Shown here piece by piece: positions 11,112 through 23,259 of a stretch of 64,000 nt of DNA. Each line of letters opens with the position of its first letter. Position 1 is the stretch's first letter. The stretch lies in the NCBI GenBank assembly GCA_950295325.1, contig OX485803.1, positions 69,951,554 through 70,015,553 on the forward strand, read 5' to 3'. A model generated the notes under the pieces. That model was not told where the DNA came from, did not search any database, and was given only the letters and a program-made list of their open reading frames with translations. Both the position numbers and the translations under genes were made by a program. The stretch is from Polytrichum commune. Its lineage: Eukaryota; Streptophyta; Polytrichopsida; Polytrichales; Polytrichaceae.

Positions 11112-13332
11112 TTGGTTAATATGTGCCATGCACTCAAGATGTTGCTTGGAAATACAAGACTTGTTTCACACTCTCTACTTATCCTCTTGGCTTGTATTTC
11201 TGAGGAATTTGTTGTTGGCCTTGATCAGATCCTGAACGCCAATAAGAGAGCAGCATTATGCCTTCCTACTTATGCCGTGCTAATGAAGCAATGGAAAAGC
11301 TCATGGTGGTTGACAAGAAAATCAATGATATTCAGCTCAATAATAAACAGGTGGAGTTTTTACGGCATATTATTGAGGATACCATTCAGATAAAAGCACC
11401 AGCTGTTTCAAGTCAAGATGATCAAGTGAATCTGCGAGAGCTTTGTTTTGCAATTGAGCGTGCTGAGGTTCTTATGAGTTGTAGCAAGAACTTGCTACAA
11501 GGTGCTCTTCTGCAGACAGACCTCACTGAAGAAATCTCTACACTTGTTTCATTCTTCTTGAAGCGTGACACTGTGAAGTCATTTGACAAGGACCTGGATG
11601 AGAAATTGCAACATGATCTTATTGAGTTGCGGAAGAAATTGGAGGCGAGAACAAAGGCATCAAAAGGACAGGAAGGTGATCTTGCAGCCTACTTACTGGG
11701 AAGGTTATTTCAGGGTGACAGTAATTGTCGTAATCCAAAAATCCCGTCAAAGGAAAATCATTGGGAAGTAGAGACAAGCACACTGGGAAATGCTGGGCAC
11801 TGTCTGGGTAAAGGTACGTCTGGGTTTGTGTATGAGACGATGTGGCTGGGAGAGAGTTTTGCTAGAAAGTTTTTCCCAGGGACAAACAACCCTGCCTTTG
11901 AGAAAGAAGCACCTGCACTTGTAGACCTCCGGCATCTGAATGTTGTGCACACATTTTGCTGGTCTAAGGACAGACGGAGCTACTCGCTTGTGATTGAGAA
12001 TTTTGGTACTGATCTTCAGACATTCTTGCAAAGAAAGAAGGGGTCACTGGGAAGGAAGAAAGAGGAGGACAACTGTGAAGTGCCTTTTGGAAGTGAGAAA
12101 TGGCTGCTTGAAGCAGTTCGTATAATGCTGCAGATTGCTGCAGGCATGGAGTACTTGCATGAGAAGGGGGTGGCACACGGAGACCTGGAGCCAAATAATG
12201 TACTGGTTAAGGCTGTGAATCCTCAGAGGGAAGGCCATTTGCATGTGAAAGTGGTTGATTTTGGGCTATCAAGGACAAAGTTGTGGAGGTCAAGATATTC
12301 AGGTGAGAGGCAGGAAAGAGGCTTTGGAATACGATGGAAAGCACCAGAGCAGATATCTTGTGTCCATTTCTTGGAAAGTTCAGATACAGACACAGACTCA
12401 GAAGAAGAGGAAATGGCATCAAAGGATGATTCAAATCAAGAATTTGGGACATTAGCAGTTGCTGATGTTTACAGTTTTGCTAACATATGCTCATACATTC
12501 TGACTGGGGAAGTTCCGTTCCGAACTTCTCACACCCCGAAGGACTTGCAGGATGATATCAACTCTGGGAGGACACCAGACCTTCCCCTGCTGTGTCCTCT
12601 ACCCCTCAAGAATCTTCTACAGAGATGTTGGAATAAGAAAGCTGCTGACCGACCTTCCTTTAGTAAGATTTGTCAAGAACTGCGATTTCTCATCTCTCAT
12701 GGTGAGTTGATCCTTTTTCAATGTCATACATTGTTGTGTCTGCTTGTTGTGTTGGCAACCTTTGACAGAACAGTGAAATTAAGTACTGAATCTGTATCAA
12801 AACTTTTATTGCACAGAAGGATGCGATATAGTTCATTTTGTCTTGTTGATGACATTTCAGTATCTGTTATCAAGGGTGAAACAGCCCTCAAAAAAATCCA
12901 CCTATTGTGACATGGATGTGATGAATTGCATCTAGTCTAATATTACAAGCTTTCAGATGGTGATTGCAACAACAGGCTAGTCTCTTTGTGTGTTAATATG
13001 AAAGGTTTTTTGCAGAGTTGGCAGATTCCGAGAGTTCTAGGATGCAGGAGGCACTGACTGGCTCATGTTTGCTGCCTACAAAGCAATCAGCAGAAGATAT
13101 GGACTTGGAGTCTATGAAGTCGACGAAGAAGTCATTGGCATGTGAGTCTAGGGTCCAAGGCATTGAACAAACACTTGTGCCTACCTGGTATTTGGGGACT
13201 AAAGGCTGTCAACAGCGGTCTGTGCTGCCTCCTGTAGAGTTGGGTACCTCAAAGTGCTCTAGAAAGGTTGAAAGGTCAAAGGGTCAAACGCGCAGAAGGG
13301 CAAAGCGGCAAACAAGGCATACGAGTGAGTAA
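11112..13332 (+). CDS. TKL-like protein kinase with helical N-terminal region, at least two exons
   Basis: The main ORF runs 11258-12701. A GT donor after 12701 and an acceptor ending at 13015 join in phase to exon 2 (13016-13332), adding a basic C-terminal tail (KGQTRRRAKRQTRHTSE). Counting from the Met at 11258, residues 1-140 are helical and the kinase domain spans about 175-478. Glycine loop LGKGTSGFV (183-191), lysine K204, HGDLEPNNVL catalytic loop (308-317) with Gly in place of the Arg of HRD, DFG at 334-336, APE at 362-364. An acidic insert (SSDTDTDSEEEEM) follows the APE motif. Upstream, 11180-11280 in another frame (GLDQILNANKRAALCLPTY) continues the helical region, so a single-base frame break is likely near 11275-11285. 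The 3' end of exon 2 contains GAGTAAGT, a possible further donor. The layout recalls plant MLKL-like kinases, but I cannot confirm that. Confidence 0.8.
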
Positions 13333-13660
13333 GTAATGGACCCATGTTTCTGATTTATGTATCAAAGTGGAAGACAGTTCTTATTGTTGAGGTAACTATG
13401 GCATAGTTTCTTGATTTTTTCATAAGAGCTTGCTATATGTGGTCTCCTAGACTAGTTCCATAACACCTTTGTAATTTATAGGTTATTTGAGAAGATTGTG
13501 GTCACTTCTTGGCCCTTTTGTACAGAAGTATACAGCATCTTACTGTGATGAACAGAATGTGCATAAGCTTTTTCAAGAACCTTGTTCAGGGAGACTCCCA
13601 TCAATGCAATGCCATCAAAAGAGTATCAACATTGTTGTGAAATGTGATTTCCACACTTAA

Positions 13661-13666
13661 AATAAA
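13661..13666 (+). terminator. Candidate polyadenylation signal AATAAA for the kinase gene
   Basis: AATAAA lies about 330 bp after the kinase stop codon, on the same strand. The hexamer is common in AT-rich DNA, so the support is positional only. Confidence 0.3.
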
Positions 13667-14654
13667 GTTATCCATGAATCTAATGGGACTTTTCGTTGGG
13701 AGTTGGTCTCCTATGATATTCTACTGGTTGGTTTGCATACAATATCAATCATTTCTTTCCACTTGTGCATGCTCAGAGGTGGTGTTTGAACTTGAATGAA
13801 GAGAAACCTATTGCAGTTCATTGAGGGCCAGATTAGTTTCCAACTGACATATAATTTAGGCGTTACATTGCTTGCACTTCGAGATAGAACTGTCAGCACT
13901 GAGTATTTGTTTTGTCTAGCTTCTGTCACTATGGTGACAACAGTATAAAGAACAGAATTTTCTGCATGTAGAGGTTAGTTATCGCTGTGGAATATTTGTG
14001 ATCTGCCCTTCAAACCAATATTGGTGTTTTCAAGCAAGGCTCCTTTTTGCACCCGTCACAAGCAAAAAGAAAGGCATATAGAGTCTGAAATTAATTTTGC
14101 CTGTCGAAAGAAAAGTGATAATGAAAAAACGCCCACCACAAGGAAAGGCTAAAAAAAAGAGAGCCAGTCAAAAGAAAGGTTCCCTCAATAGTTACTTGTC
14201 AACCATTTCCCATAACTATGGGCGAACAATTTTGTACTTTGTAATATATTATAAGTCATGATTTGATATCACATTGACTTAGGAGATGCAAGTCAGCTTT
14301 TGCACCTGTAAGTTTTTTGCACCTTGTACAAGTTTCCTCTGCAATTTCCTAATCTGCCCCTCACCGATTAAATCCTATATCTAAGATTCTCATATCCACT
14401 GCATTTAAATAGCATTGACCATGTAGAGATTGGAACAATATATGCAAGGAGTGTTAAAAAAAATGTTTATCTAGATTCATGTTTGCAAAGTGTTTGCAAA
14501 CATTTTGTCCAAGAATAAAATTGAATTCTATGAAACATTTAATCTTTCTTAGGTAGGGGGGTTCCATCATTCGTTACGTGTCTAATCAATAAATAATTAC
14601 TTGCCCTTCTACTGTGTCAGAGTGGGTGTTGTGTGCCTTTCTACACTGGGAAAA
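13667..14654. other. No recognisable gene
   Basis: AT-rich intergenic sequence with short ORFs only (13711-13929 on the minus strand has no domain). Confidence 0.4.
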
Positions 14655-15030
14655 GTACACTAAATATGATATTTAGTGTCACCAATTCTAATTGTCTTGC
14701 TCAATAATAATTGTAAACCACAATAAAGTGTCACCAACACTAAATGTTAACCCAACATTATTTGTCATTCCTTGTAATTTTTTGGGTATTATAGATTTAC
14801 AATGTTGCAATTACTATCACTTACCAAGTGATTTTTCATCTAAATTTCAATCATCCATGACAATATTTCATCACAAGTTGCTGACAAGAGAAGGTAGGTT
14901 TTGGTCAATAGATGAACTCATCCATCATCCATGACAATATTTGTGCACTTATTTATAAGAAGTGTCATCCAGAAAGTTACCATAGTGACATTAAATATCA
15001 TATGGCACTAAATATCATATCTAGTGTGGC
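14655..15030. mobile_element. MITE with fold-back ends (376 bp)
   Basis: The left end GTACACTAAATATGATATTT and the right end, whose reverse complement starts GCCACACTAGATATGATATT, form imperfect inverted repeats of about 29 bp. The interior motif ACCAATTCTAATT is shared with the MITEs at 6904 and 57680. A short ORF at 14692-14934 inside is not convincing. No clear target duplication. Confidence 0.55.
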
Positions 15031-18000
15031 TGATGAGTCTAGTATCTTGTCACTTGTTGTGACAAAAGTATAATGTTTAGAGTAGTTGTTCGAGGTAGTT
15101 GTGACTTTGAATCATGTATGGGGGTTTCAATAGACTGAGTGAAATTTTTTTCTTTGCAACGGACAAAGAAATGCACATGTATTTGTATGGATGTGCTGTT
15201 AAAGATACCTAATTGGTGTATGGGTTCATATTATGTCCAAAAGTAGAGGTCCACATAAAGATACCAAGTTATTATACATTATTGCATATTAATTTTTTTC
15301 TTTATCAAATTAGATTATCAAATCAACCTCAACATGGCATCAAGAAGTAATTCAAAAGTATGCGAAAATTGTCAATACATGTCCACAAGAAAAATGATGT
15401 TCACAAATCCATGGTGGCTAGATGGAAGGCTCTTCATTTTCTTCCAACTAGTTCGGTTGTTATTACTTGTCATGTATGTATAAGCAATATTGGATAGCTT
15501 GAACGAAAGGTTTCTCGATTTACCGATGAAGAACTTTGTATAACTATGTTAAAACAATGGTTGGAGAAATTCATCATAATATTTGGATTAAAGGCGGTTG
15601 ATAGCGATGCAAGTAGAGCTAAGTTGCTTAAGTTTGTAGAAGTTGAGGCATGAATGTGAAAAAAAAAAATTGTATGAGGCATAGCAATTTTGTGGGGACA
15701 TCAACGAGTGGTATATACCAATTGGCCACATCTCATGAAACTTTGGCAAAAATATTTGTCATTCCCTCAAGTATTGCAATTTATAAGATGGGATTTTGAC
15801 AACAAAGTGCTATCAAGAGCCACTTGCGAGCTTCATTGAAGTTGGGACACTTTGGATGCTTTGATGCAAGTATCATTATGTGAGATAAAGTTGGAGAATA
15901 TGAATTGGAGGGCAATATTTCAATTGTGGCACAACATGAGGAATTGGAGAATCCTTTGTTTGGACTAATTATTGTAAGAAGTTTAAACTTCTTTACATTT
16001 TTTTTTGAAAGAATATGATTTGATCTTGAATTTTTGGTGAGAGATTAAGATTTTCTCAACCTATCATTTGAAAGGTGGTTATGAAGTTGTCCGTCACATT
16101 GAAAGGGACCAAAAAAAAGTAACTCATCACATGAAATGAAGGTGCACCCGTCAAGATGAACCATTGTTTTTAGGCTTGAGGAATCAAGAAATATTTGTGT
16201 TCTCATTGAAGCATTTGATTTGAATCAGAAAGATGTGGTAGATTATAGTGTACTAATGTTGACATTTAATTTCATTGTGACATGTGCATCCCAATTGTAC
16301 GCAACTTAATTATGCCCTAAAATAACAAGCAACAATAAAGTCAATAGATATGGACTAGGTAACCTCTGAGGCCTGGGACCGCCAAGGGGGGTAACTATTT
16401 TTTTGTGGCCTCTCCTCCCCCCCTTTCCCCCTTCGATCATGAAGATTGATGGCTGGGAGTGAAAGCATAGGAAGGAGAGGGTTATGCTCTATGGAAGGTG
16501 CCCACTTCTCCAATCCAACAACCCTACCTGAATGCACTCAAAAATTCATGTCTTATCAGTGCTCCATGGACTAGACAACTACCGATATGAAAGTGGATGG
16601 CAAGCCGTTGATGAGATAGCTTGACAAGATTTAACATACATGACCCATCGCTTATTCAAGAGCAAAAGGGGTATTAGAACTTATTGTAATTTTCATCCGT
16701 ATAGGCATGATATCATCCATGTAACTTCTCAAATTTTGTTCACAAGCTAATCAATTATGATCGATACCAACTCGACTAAGTGGATGACCCACTGATCCTA
16801 TGCTTTGTTAGCCACTCTCCTCTTATTGGTTATCATTTCCTAGTTTCAAGAACTTGAACTTAGGCAGTGGGCAATAGCATAGGTTATAGTGTTGTAGCAA
16901 TTGTTCTAGTCTCTTTCATTAGATAGTTATGAGCTAATGTCTTTAGGTTCGATATTCACTCCTCTTAACAACCATCAAATCTCTCACGAAATTAATTCTC
17001 AACAAAAGAAGATTGGAATTCCACCAGCTCCTTATACTACCCACCTAAACAATACCCCAAGGTTATACTTTACCACAATATGCCCACAATAACCCAACTA
17101 GCAATCACATGGATAGACAACTGGGATTGATCCCAACACACATTGAAATTAGTGTAACCACCTTGCCAATGTAACATCCAACACCCAAAGTGATCGCATG
17201 AACACACAACCTACTTAAATACCACCTCCAATGTGAGGTGGTAGCACTTGTCCCATAGCCTTGCATAGTTAACCCACTTCGGGTTTACGTAAGAGCTTGT
17301 GGCTATCATGATCAAAGTGAAGCATCCCTCATCCACACTAGCAATGTTAGTGTCATCTCTCTTGGTGTTTGAAGTTCGGAGCTTGGTCTACTTACTGCTA
17401 TTAGTTGGACTCTGACACCGACATTGTTCACAAGCATTGTGACTGTAAAAAATATGTTTCAGCCATCCTCATCTTAGATTCAGACTGAAATGGGGGATTT
17501 ATGTGAAGCAATAGTAGTTGATGCTAGAATTTTGGGGACTAGGTGTTGGCCCCACCAAACTCATTCCACTCATGCATGAGTGGGGTGAGAGATTTGATCT
17601 TCAACTCACACAATTATTCGCTTGAGAATTTGATGTGTTTCAGGTTGCGCTTGGAACTAAAAGATTATGCGAATCTACAAAAATCGTGCACCCAACACCC
17701 ATATTCCGACACAAGAGAAATTTTCTTTAGGTCCTCCTCACCGTTGTCCAAACTACCTATGCGAGCTTGCCATTATTGGGAGAATTTGACCTTCACTTGA
17801 GCGTGACAAAGGCGCATAGGAGTAAGAGCTGACATATTATGCATCAAAAACTACAGGTAAAGAAGGTTGAATCTCATCAGTTGTGCTGGAAATATCAGTC
17901 GGAGGACCCACAGGTTGATAGTGAAGAATATATAATGGCATCTTTAGCAAAGATATACTTCAACGTTTACTACACAAGGATCAAAGTATGAGGATTATGC

Positions 18001-18525
18001 AATGAGGTACATTATACTTTAAGGAAAAAGGGTATATATTATAGATTTTTAACTCAAGTGAAACATGCAAAAAGATGAAATAGAACAAAAACAGAAGGAA
18101 TAAGGAGACTAATGGTCTGTTGACCCTTTCCACAACGAGGTCCACAATAGATTTTGATCTATAGTTGCTGAATACTTACAATCCACCTCAATCTTCATAC
18201 GTCCTGATTAATTGCTGCTCATTTTGAACCGTGTTGGTACTGTTATAAATGCCAGTCTCCAGTTACATCCATAGGACCATTGCAACATAATTCTAAGCAC
18301 ACAAAATAGCATTCAAAAGATGTGAACACGCAATCTCCCTCAAAACACATCTCTTTCATATTTTGCAAACAATGACAATGATGTCAACTCTAAAATTCCA
18401 GATGTCTGGGAAAAGAATGTGATATCGATTAAATGCAACAACCTACACGTGTCACTGACTCACTCCATCCCTCGATGCGGTCCCTGCTTCCAAGGCCCCG
18501 CCTCACATCTGCAGACCATCAATGG
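15031..18525. other. Long gene-poor stretch with faint coding relics
   Basis: No domain-bearing ORF. A plus-strand stretch at about 15500-15653 reads SRFTDEELCITMLKQWLEKF and then AVDSDASRAKLLKFVEVEA before a stop. It looks like decayed coding sequence of unknown origin. About 16460-16530 carries a fragment of the GAGAGGGTTATGCT repeat seen upstream of the kinase. The ORF at 17543-17800 has no recognisable feature. Confidence 0.4.
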
Positions 18526-19041
18526 TCATGACCTGCAAGGGAACAAGGTATCCAGTAAGTGTCCCGTAAATAACAAGACACTACAAATATCACCATTCAG
18601 ACCGCAACCAGCACAGCAGAGCACGACATCGCACAATATCGTGCAAGAACTTGAATTTACCTGGATCTAGCGTAGGTCAGGATGAAGCCGGCGGAATCTG
18701 GCGAAGGGGATCGCCCCCATCGCTAACGAAGGTTATGGTGGCCCCATTTCCAGTCACCACTGACGTTCGGTTTGAACCAAATCCAATCAGCTGTTGAATC
18801 AAAACTTTGTCTTGGCTCACTGTCACGAAATCCGGGTCATCGTATCCCAGAGTGACTTTTTGGAAGGTGAGCTTGATACAGTTAGCCTTTGTTTACTAGG
18901 AAATTCCATTTGCAGACCTGAACATTCGCACCTTGGGCCTCGCAAATGCCTGTTGCACTCATGAGTGAGACCACCAGAACCAAAGCCACATGCAGTGCAT
19001 GCCATGGTGAGGCAACCCGCCTTCACCCATGGTGTCTTCAT
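18526..19041 (-). pseudogene. Small secreted CUB-like protein, two exons, three frame breaks
   Basis: Reading the minus strand with three frame changes gives a coherent protein: a start at 19041 (MKTPWVKAGCLTMA), a hydrophobic signal-peptide core (LHVALVLVVSLMSATG) with a likely cleavage region near CEAQG, then one CUB-like domain. Core features are C-K-W-N-F, CIKLTFQKVTL, DDPDFVTV (the CUB DYVEI strand), NGATITFVSDG and AGFILTY (the closing GFxxxY strand). Exon 1 ends at 18661 before GTAAAT. A TTGCAG acceptor at 18538-18533 joins in phase to a short exon 2 that stops at 18526-18528. The breaks are near 18990-19005, at 18884 (one extra base) and in the C run 18714-18718 (one base short). They could be real decay or consensus errors. 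The CUB assignment is from pattern, not from a search. Confidence 0.6.
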
Positions 19042-20234
19042 GATGAGTAACTAACTTGCTGCACCAGATCACAGCTCACGCCTTGCAAAACCTATGATCG
19101 ATGATCTGAACAAGTGATCGATCAAGACTTCAGGAGGAATCAGGTGAGGTCATGAGACCGTAGTAGAAACCCTCTGGCTAGGAGGTGGAGGCAGATGGAT
19201 CCACTTCACTACAGAATGAAGCTTTGCATAACGTTATTAAGCGGTGTGTGTTCGTTCATGTGAGTCCTGAGAATATAATCATGGGATGTCCCAACCTAGT
19301 GTAGATTCAATCTTCTTGAGTCCTTCTAAGGGCATGATTCCATGTGCATATGGTCCCGGCGAAGAGAAATAGAGATTGTCAACATTAGCGAAGTTTACAT
19401 CAAAATCTCCAAGCATCTTAACGGCCAAGCACTTGAGAACATGTGGAGTAAGGTGGCCAATGTATGAGAGAGTAGAATTGTTTTTTTTGTCCAACATGCA
19501 ACTTGGAATGTGATAGTCCTCACACTTAGCCATTTTGAATGTTGCATGACTAAATTGATTGAACTTTATATCTTGAGATGTAAGAAAAATGAGAATGAAT
19601 GCAAAGTTGTGAAACCCTTGGGAAAGATTTTAATAGTAATAATATGGCAACATGACAAACTTTCTAAAGTGTAAAATATGACAATCTTGGGACGACACCA
19701 ACAAGTTAATGAAAATTGAAATTTTCATGCTCAAATGAAATTCATTTTCTAGAGTTCTAGAGAAAAGCTATAGTCAAGTCCCCTTTCTCAAACTTCAACT
19801 ATCTCGCCCCTACCTAGAATTATGCCAACCCTTCACTTTTGTTTGCCAGGGAGAATTAGCGTACACTTCCATGTGAGGTAAGTGGGTCTAGTAAAGACCT
19901 AACCACCAATAAATTTGTGGTTAATCTATCTCAAGTGTGGGTCCCTATAACCAATTCGGAGCCTTTAGTGCTAATTCATGAACTCCAAATGAACTTCAAA
20001 TCAAAAATTGCAAGTTGTAATGTAATTGGTCATTGTTTTTCCACCTTGGGGAACATTATTGGGGTCCATGTAAGTTAGGGGAAGAAAAACCAACACAAGT
20101 TTTCATAGAAGGCAAAGAAAATGATTAAATTATCTTATATTTGTTGGTTGTACAATCCAACCTCTTTAATGCGACACATGATAGGTATCAAAATGGTAGG
20201 TAATGTCAACCAATAAATTAAATATAAAAATATT
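19042..20234. other. No assigned gene; one unrecognised minus-strand ORF
   Basis: The ORF at 19279-19533 (84 codons, minus) contains KCLAVKMLGDFDVNFANVDN and looks moderately protein-like, but I recognise no family. The rest is AT-rich intergenic sequence. Confidence 0.35.
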
Positions 20235-21345
20235 ACAAAGAATCTTAATAGAAAAAATGAAAAACTTGAAGTCTTAATTAGGTGAACTGAAAAAATATTA
20301 GGTGATGGCTAGGAAACTAAAATCTACTACTAATTCTAAGCACTGCCATGTGTGAAGGGTTGAGCAGGTCATGCGAGGGCTTCATCTCAATACTCAATCT
20401 CCTTGGATTTCTCCACAACAATCCTCAAGAAGCCGTAGTAATAGTGCCATTGGAACTCACCATCTTGGAGTCATATTTAATTAAGTAATAAAGCAAAGAA
20501 TCTCAATAATTGTAAAAAAAATGAAAGCTCTTTTTGTTGACATAATGAATGTAATGAAGACTCAGTTGAATGCTAATATTGTACGGATGATGGCCAAGGA
20601 ACTAAACTCTACTCCTAATTCTTGGTCATGTGGTGTGTGAAGGGTGTTAAATCCTAGAATCTACACATGCCAAGACATAATTAAGGAGGACTTAACTACC
20701 TAGGTACACTTGGAATATGTAAGCTTTCAATGGAATGATTTATTACTTGGGAAATGATCCCTTTATATAGTACATCAATGGATGTGACCTTGCAAGCCTT
20801 ATTGATTTATAAAGGGTCATGCTCCTTCTACCTAACTTTTGATACTCAAAGGGTTGATCCGTGTCAATAGACACGTACTTGTATACTTACCTGTATCTAC
20901 ATACATATTGTATTATGTAGCCTGAATGACACACTACATTTCTACAAAGGGTTGAGTAGCTCGTGCGAGAGCTTCATCCTCATACGCAATCCACTTGGAA
21001 TTCTGCACATGATAGATGCTAGGGAAGCCGCAGCAATACTGGCATTGGAACTCATCATCTTGAGATCGATCATAAATAAAGTACATTGACAAAGAATCTC
21101 AATAGGAAAAATAAACTCAACTCTAAAAAATGCAATCTCTTTCTATTGGCATGATGGTGAATGTTATGAAGACTCAATTGCATGGTTATGTTGTACAAAT
21201 AACGATAGGGAAACTGAACTCTACTACTTTTTGGTAGCGTTGTGTGTGAAGGGTTGAGCAACTTGTGCGAGAGCTTCATCCCAGTACGCAATCTGCTTGG
21301 ATTTCTGCACAACATCAGCAGCGTTGACCTTTGGGTTAAACACAT
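20235..21345 (-). repeat. Tandem triplication of a terminal-exon segment
   Basis: Three direct copies, each with an AAAGAATCTCAATA block and a GTGTGTGAAGGGTTGAG block, starting near 20235, 20494 and 21090. The spacing is about 260 bp, then about 290 bp once the solo LTR is removed. On the minus strand the right-hand copy is the 3' end of the gene at 21224-24487 (KSKQIAYWDEALAQVAQPF then a stop). The middle copy reads NSKWIAYEDEALARATQPF, and the left copy KSKEIEY, a stop, DEALA, a stop, PAQPF. The coding segment was therefore duplicated with its flank and has since decayed in the outer copies. Confidence 0.75.
20645..20946. mobile_element. Solo LTR (302 bp) with 5-bp target duplication
   Basis: The segment starts TGTTAAATCC and ends TTTCTACA (TG...CA). 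It is flanked by AAGGG at 20640-20644 and 20947-20951. It interrupts the repeat landmark GTGTGTGAAGGGTTGAG, which is intact in the neighbouring copies, so the empty site is reconstructed exactly. It contains a TATA-like TTTATATAGT near 20762. No coding sequence. It fits a solo LTR left by LTR-LTR recombination. The parent family is not identifiable here. Confidence 0.8.
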
Positions 21346-21354
21346 TCTCCAGGT

Positions 21355-23050
21355 CAGGGCATAAATTTGAAGGGTTGCTTGTATTTCATAGGGAAGGGTA
21401 ACTCAAAATTTTCCCTTTCAAAATGAAGGGTTACCTCAAAAATTGCCCTTCATGTATGTATTGAAGTTTTTGTTGAAAGTGCACATTATCATGTTTATCA
21501 TTTAAGCGATGTTGAAAAATATAATATAAGTGAGACCAAAGAACACACATGGTGAAAAGATAGAACTATTTCATTAATGAAACATTGATGTTTGAGTATA
21601 TTGAAATGGTAATGACATCTCAACATATTGGCATCAATGATAATCTTGAGGACAACAAGAAAGCAATAGTAGTAAGATATAAGAAACTCCAAACTCACAA
21701 TCTAAATCATTCTTGAAATCTTCTATCCTTCACACTCATCCACCTTTCCCAAATATCTTCAAAATCAAGAGACTCCATAAGAATCTTCGCCATCGCAATC
21801 CTTATCAAAGCGTCCAAGGTGGTGATATTTAGAGTACATCTCCCATAAGATTTGATAAGATTTTGAGTTGAGAATCCCCTCTCACAACTAGCTGTGCTTG
21901 CAGGAAGAGTCAAGATCACTTGCCACAATTGTGTAATGTGTGGAAATCTGCTCAAGTAGTCTTCGGTAGATGCAAAAATTGCCCATGCATGGTGCATTTT
22001 TAATCCTGCACAAGCTACTTGAAGAGTATATACAAAACTCTTGAGCTCAGAAATATATCCATCATGATTTACAAGTTTGCATCCTTCTAAACAAAAGTGA
22101 TTAAGCAAGACTTGTAACCATAAGTGTGCATTCCGATATAGAAGTGGCAATTCCATAGGATAAGAAATAGGGCTAAAATTTTTGGTGGCGTTGAATACCC
22201 GCATATCAGGGAACCTGGCATGTAAGGAATCGATAACAACTTGTACATATTCTTTTGCCAACCTCTTGCAAGCATCAAAAGTATAGCCCGAATCTCCACA
22301 ACTTAGAATTTCTTGGAAAAACAAAGTATGGCTGTGAATGGTACCGGTTTTATCTCTATATTCAATAATTCCATCTTCGGCAACCTCCATGAAAGTCTTT
22401 ACATACTTCGAATCACCACCAAAGTTCTCGGCATCTAAGAACATTCGAGTCAATGACCTTGTTGTTAATTCAATCTGTGCCCCAAGCTGACTGAGATCTA
22501 CATTCTCAGTTTGAAAATTTTTGCAGGTGCAAGCGATCTCATTTTACCTTTGCACTCGTAAGTACTGAAAGTCATCTCCAGATTCCAAGTTTTTTTGTTT
22601 GACAATGAAGCACCACTTTGTGACTCTTGAGTGTCAAATCTATAACTTGCTTACGCTGAGACTCCTATGCATCCAGCTTGATTTTTGCAGAATTGGGTGA
22701 GAGAGAGGTGCAAGGCTGCAAGCGATCTCATTTTGTTGGCCTTTTTTTTTCCGTGACTTTAGGATCCAAACTCTCTCGAGTCTCCACCTGTCTCTGTGAG
22801 GCCATACTCTCTCAGACTCTCAGTTTCTACTGCAATTTTGTCAGGCTGAGGGGTGACAGATGTGAGATGAGCAAGTGATCTCATTTTTCTCAAAGTATTA
22901 TTAGGGAAGGGTTACTTTTTTTTGCCGTTCATTTTGAAGGGTTTATAGAAAATTAACCCTTCCTTTTTGAAGGGTTGCAAAATATTTTGAAGGGAAAGTG
23001 AAGGGCTGGACCCCAAAATAAGGGTAATAGCCCTTCAAATTTACTCCTTG
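21355..23050 (-). mobile_element. hAT transposon (1,696 bp) with 8-bp target duplication
   Basis: Ends CAGGGCATAAATTTGAAGGG (left) and, in reverse complement, CAAGGAGTAAATTTGAAGGG (right). Both fit the hAT terminal pattern. They are flanked by exact CTCCAGGT duplications at 21347-21354 and 23051-23058. AAGGGTTR-type subterminal repeats crowd both ends. The element encodes only the C-terminal part of a hAT transposase, so this is an internally deleted copy. It sits inside a coding exon. Confidence 0.92.
21707..22453 (-). CDS. hAT transposase, C-terminal fragment with dimerisation domain
   Basis: 248 codons. The C-terminal half holds the hAT dimerisation signature, FPHITQLWQVILTLPASTAS followed by CERGFSTQNLIKSYGR and LDALIRIAM. 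The N-terminal BED zinc finger and most of the catalytic core are absent, and no coding trace of them remains between 22453 and the right terminus. It cannot encode an active enzyme alone, but could be moved by a complete relative. Full hAT transposases are usually 600-800 residues. Confidence 0.88.
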   Translation of the reverse strand: MTRMFLDAENFGGDSKYVKTFMEVAEDGIIEYRDKTGTIHSHTLFFQEILSCGDSGYTFDACKRLAKEYVQVVIDSLHARFPDMRVFNATKNFSPISYPMELPLLYRNAHLWLQVLLNHFCLEGCKLVNHDGYISELKSFVYTLQVACAGLKMHHAWAIFASTEDYLSRFPHITQLWQVILTLPASTASCERGFSTQNLIKSYGRCTLNITTLDALIRIAMAKILMESLDFEDIWERWMSVKDRRFQE

Positions 23051-23259
23051 CTCCAGGTTCCCATTGCACCATCCTTTCCACGTCCGCCAGGTGAACTGTG
23101 CGAGGAAGTAATAAACCCCAAGCATACGCAGGATGGACAGCTTGCTCCAAATGGGGCGTTGCTCATCGCTCCAAACCAATCCGACCAAACCCAGCATGAG
23201 CATGAATCCATGGTGCTGGGTGGCCACATAAGGCAGGGCAGACATTAAGTCCCCCCATA

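Larger units (their letters stand above)
21224..23245 (-). pseudogene. 3' exon of a membrane-protein gene, probably the UbiA gene, split by a hAT
   Basis: The minus strand from 23245 reads MSALPYVATQHHGFMLMLGL, a second hydrophobic helix (LSILRMLGVYYFLAQFTW) and TWKGWCNGNLE up to the hAT at 23050. Across the hAT, after dropping one target duplication, the same frame continues at 21346 as NVFNPKVNAADVVQKSKQIA and stops at 21224-21226. The frame is preserved exactly through the deduced empty site, so this was one exon. It has two likely membrane segments and a soluble tail. It lies just downstream of the UbiA ORF on the same strand. That ORF ends after the second Asp motif, where such enzymes still need membrane helices, so I infer it is the missing C-terminus. 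The exon's 5' boundary is uncertain. Confidence 0.6.
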
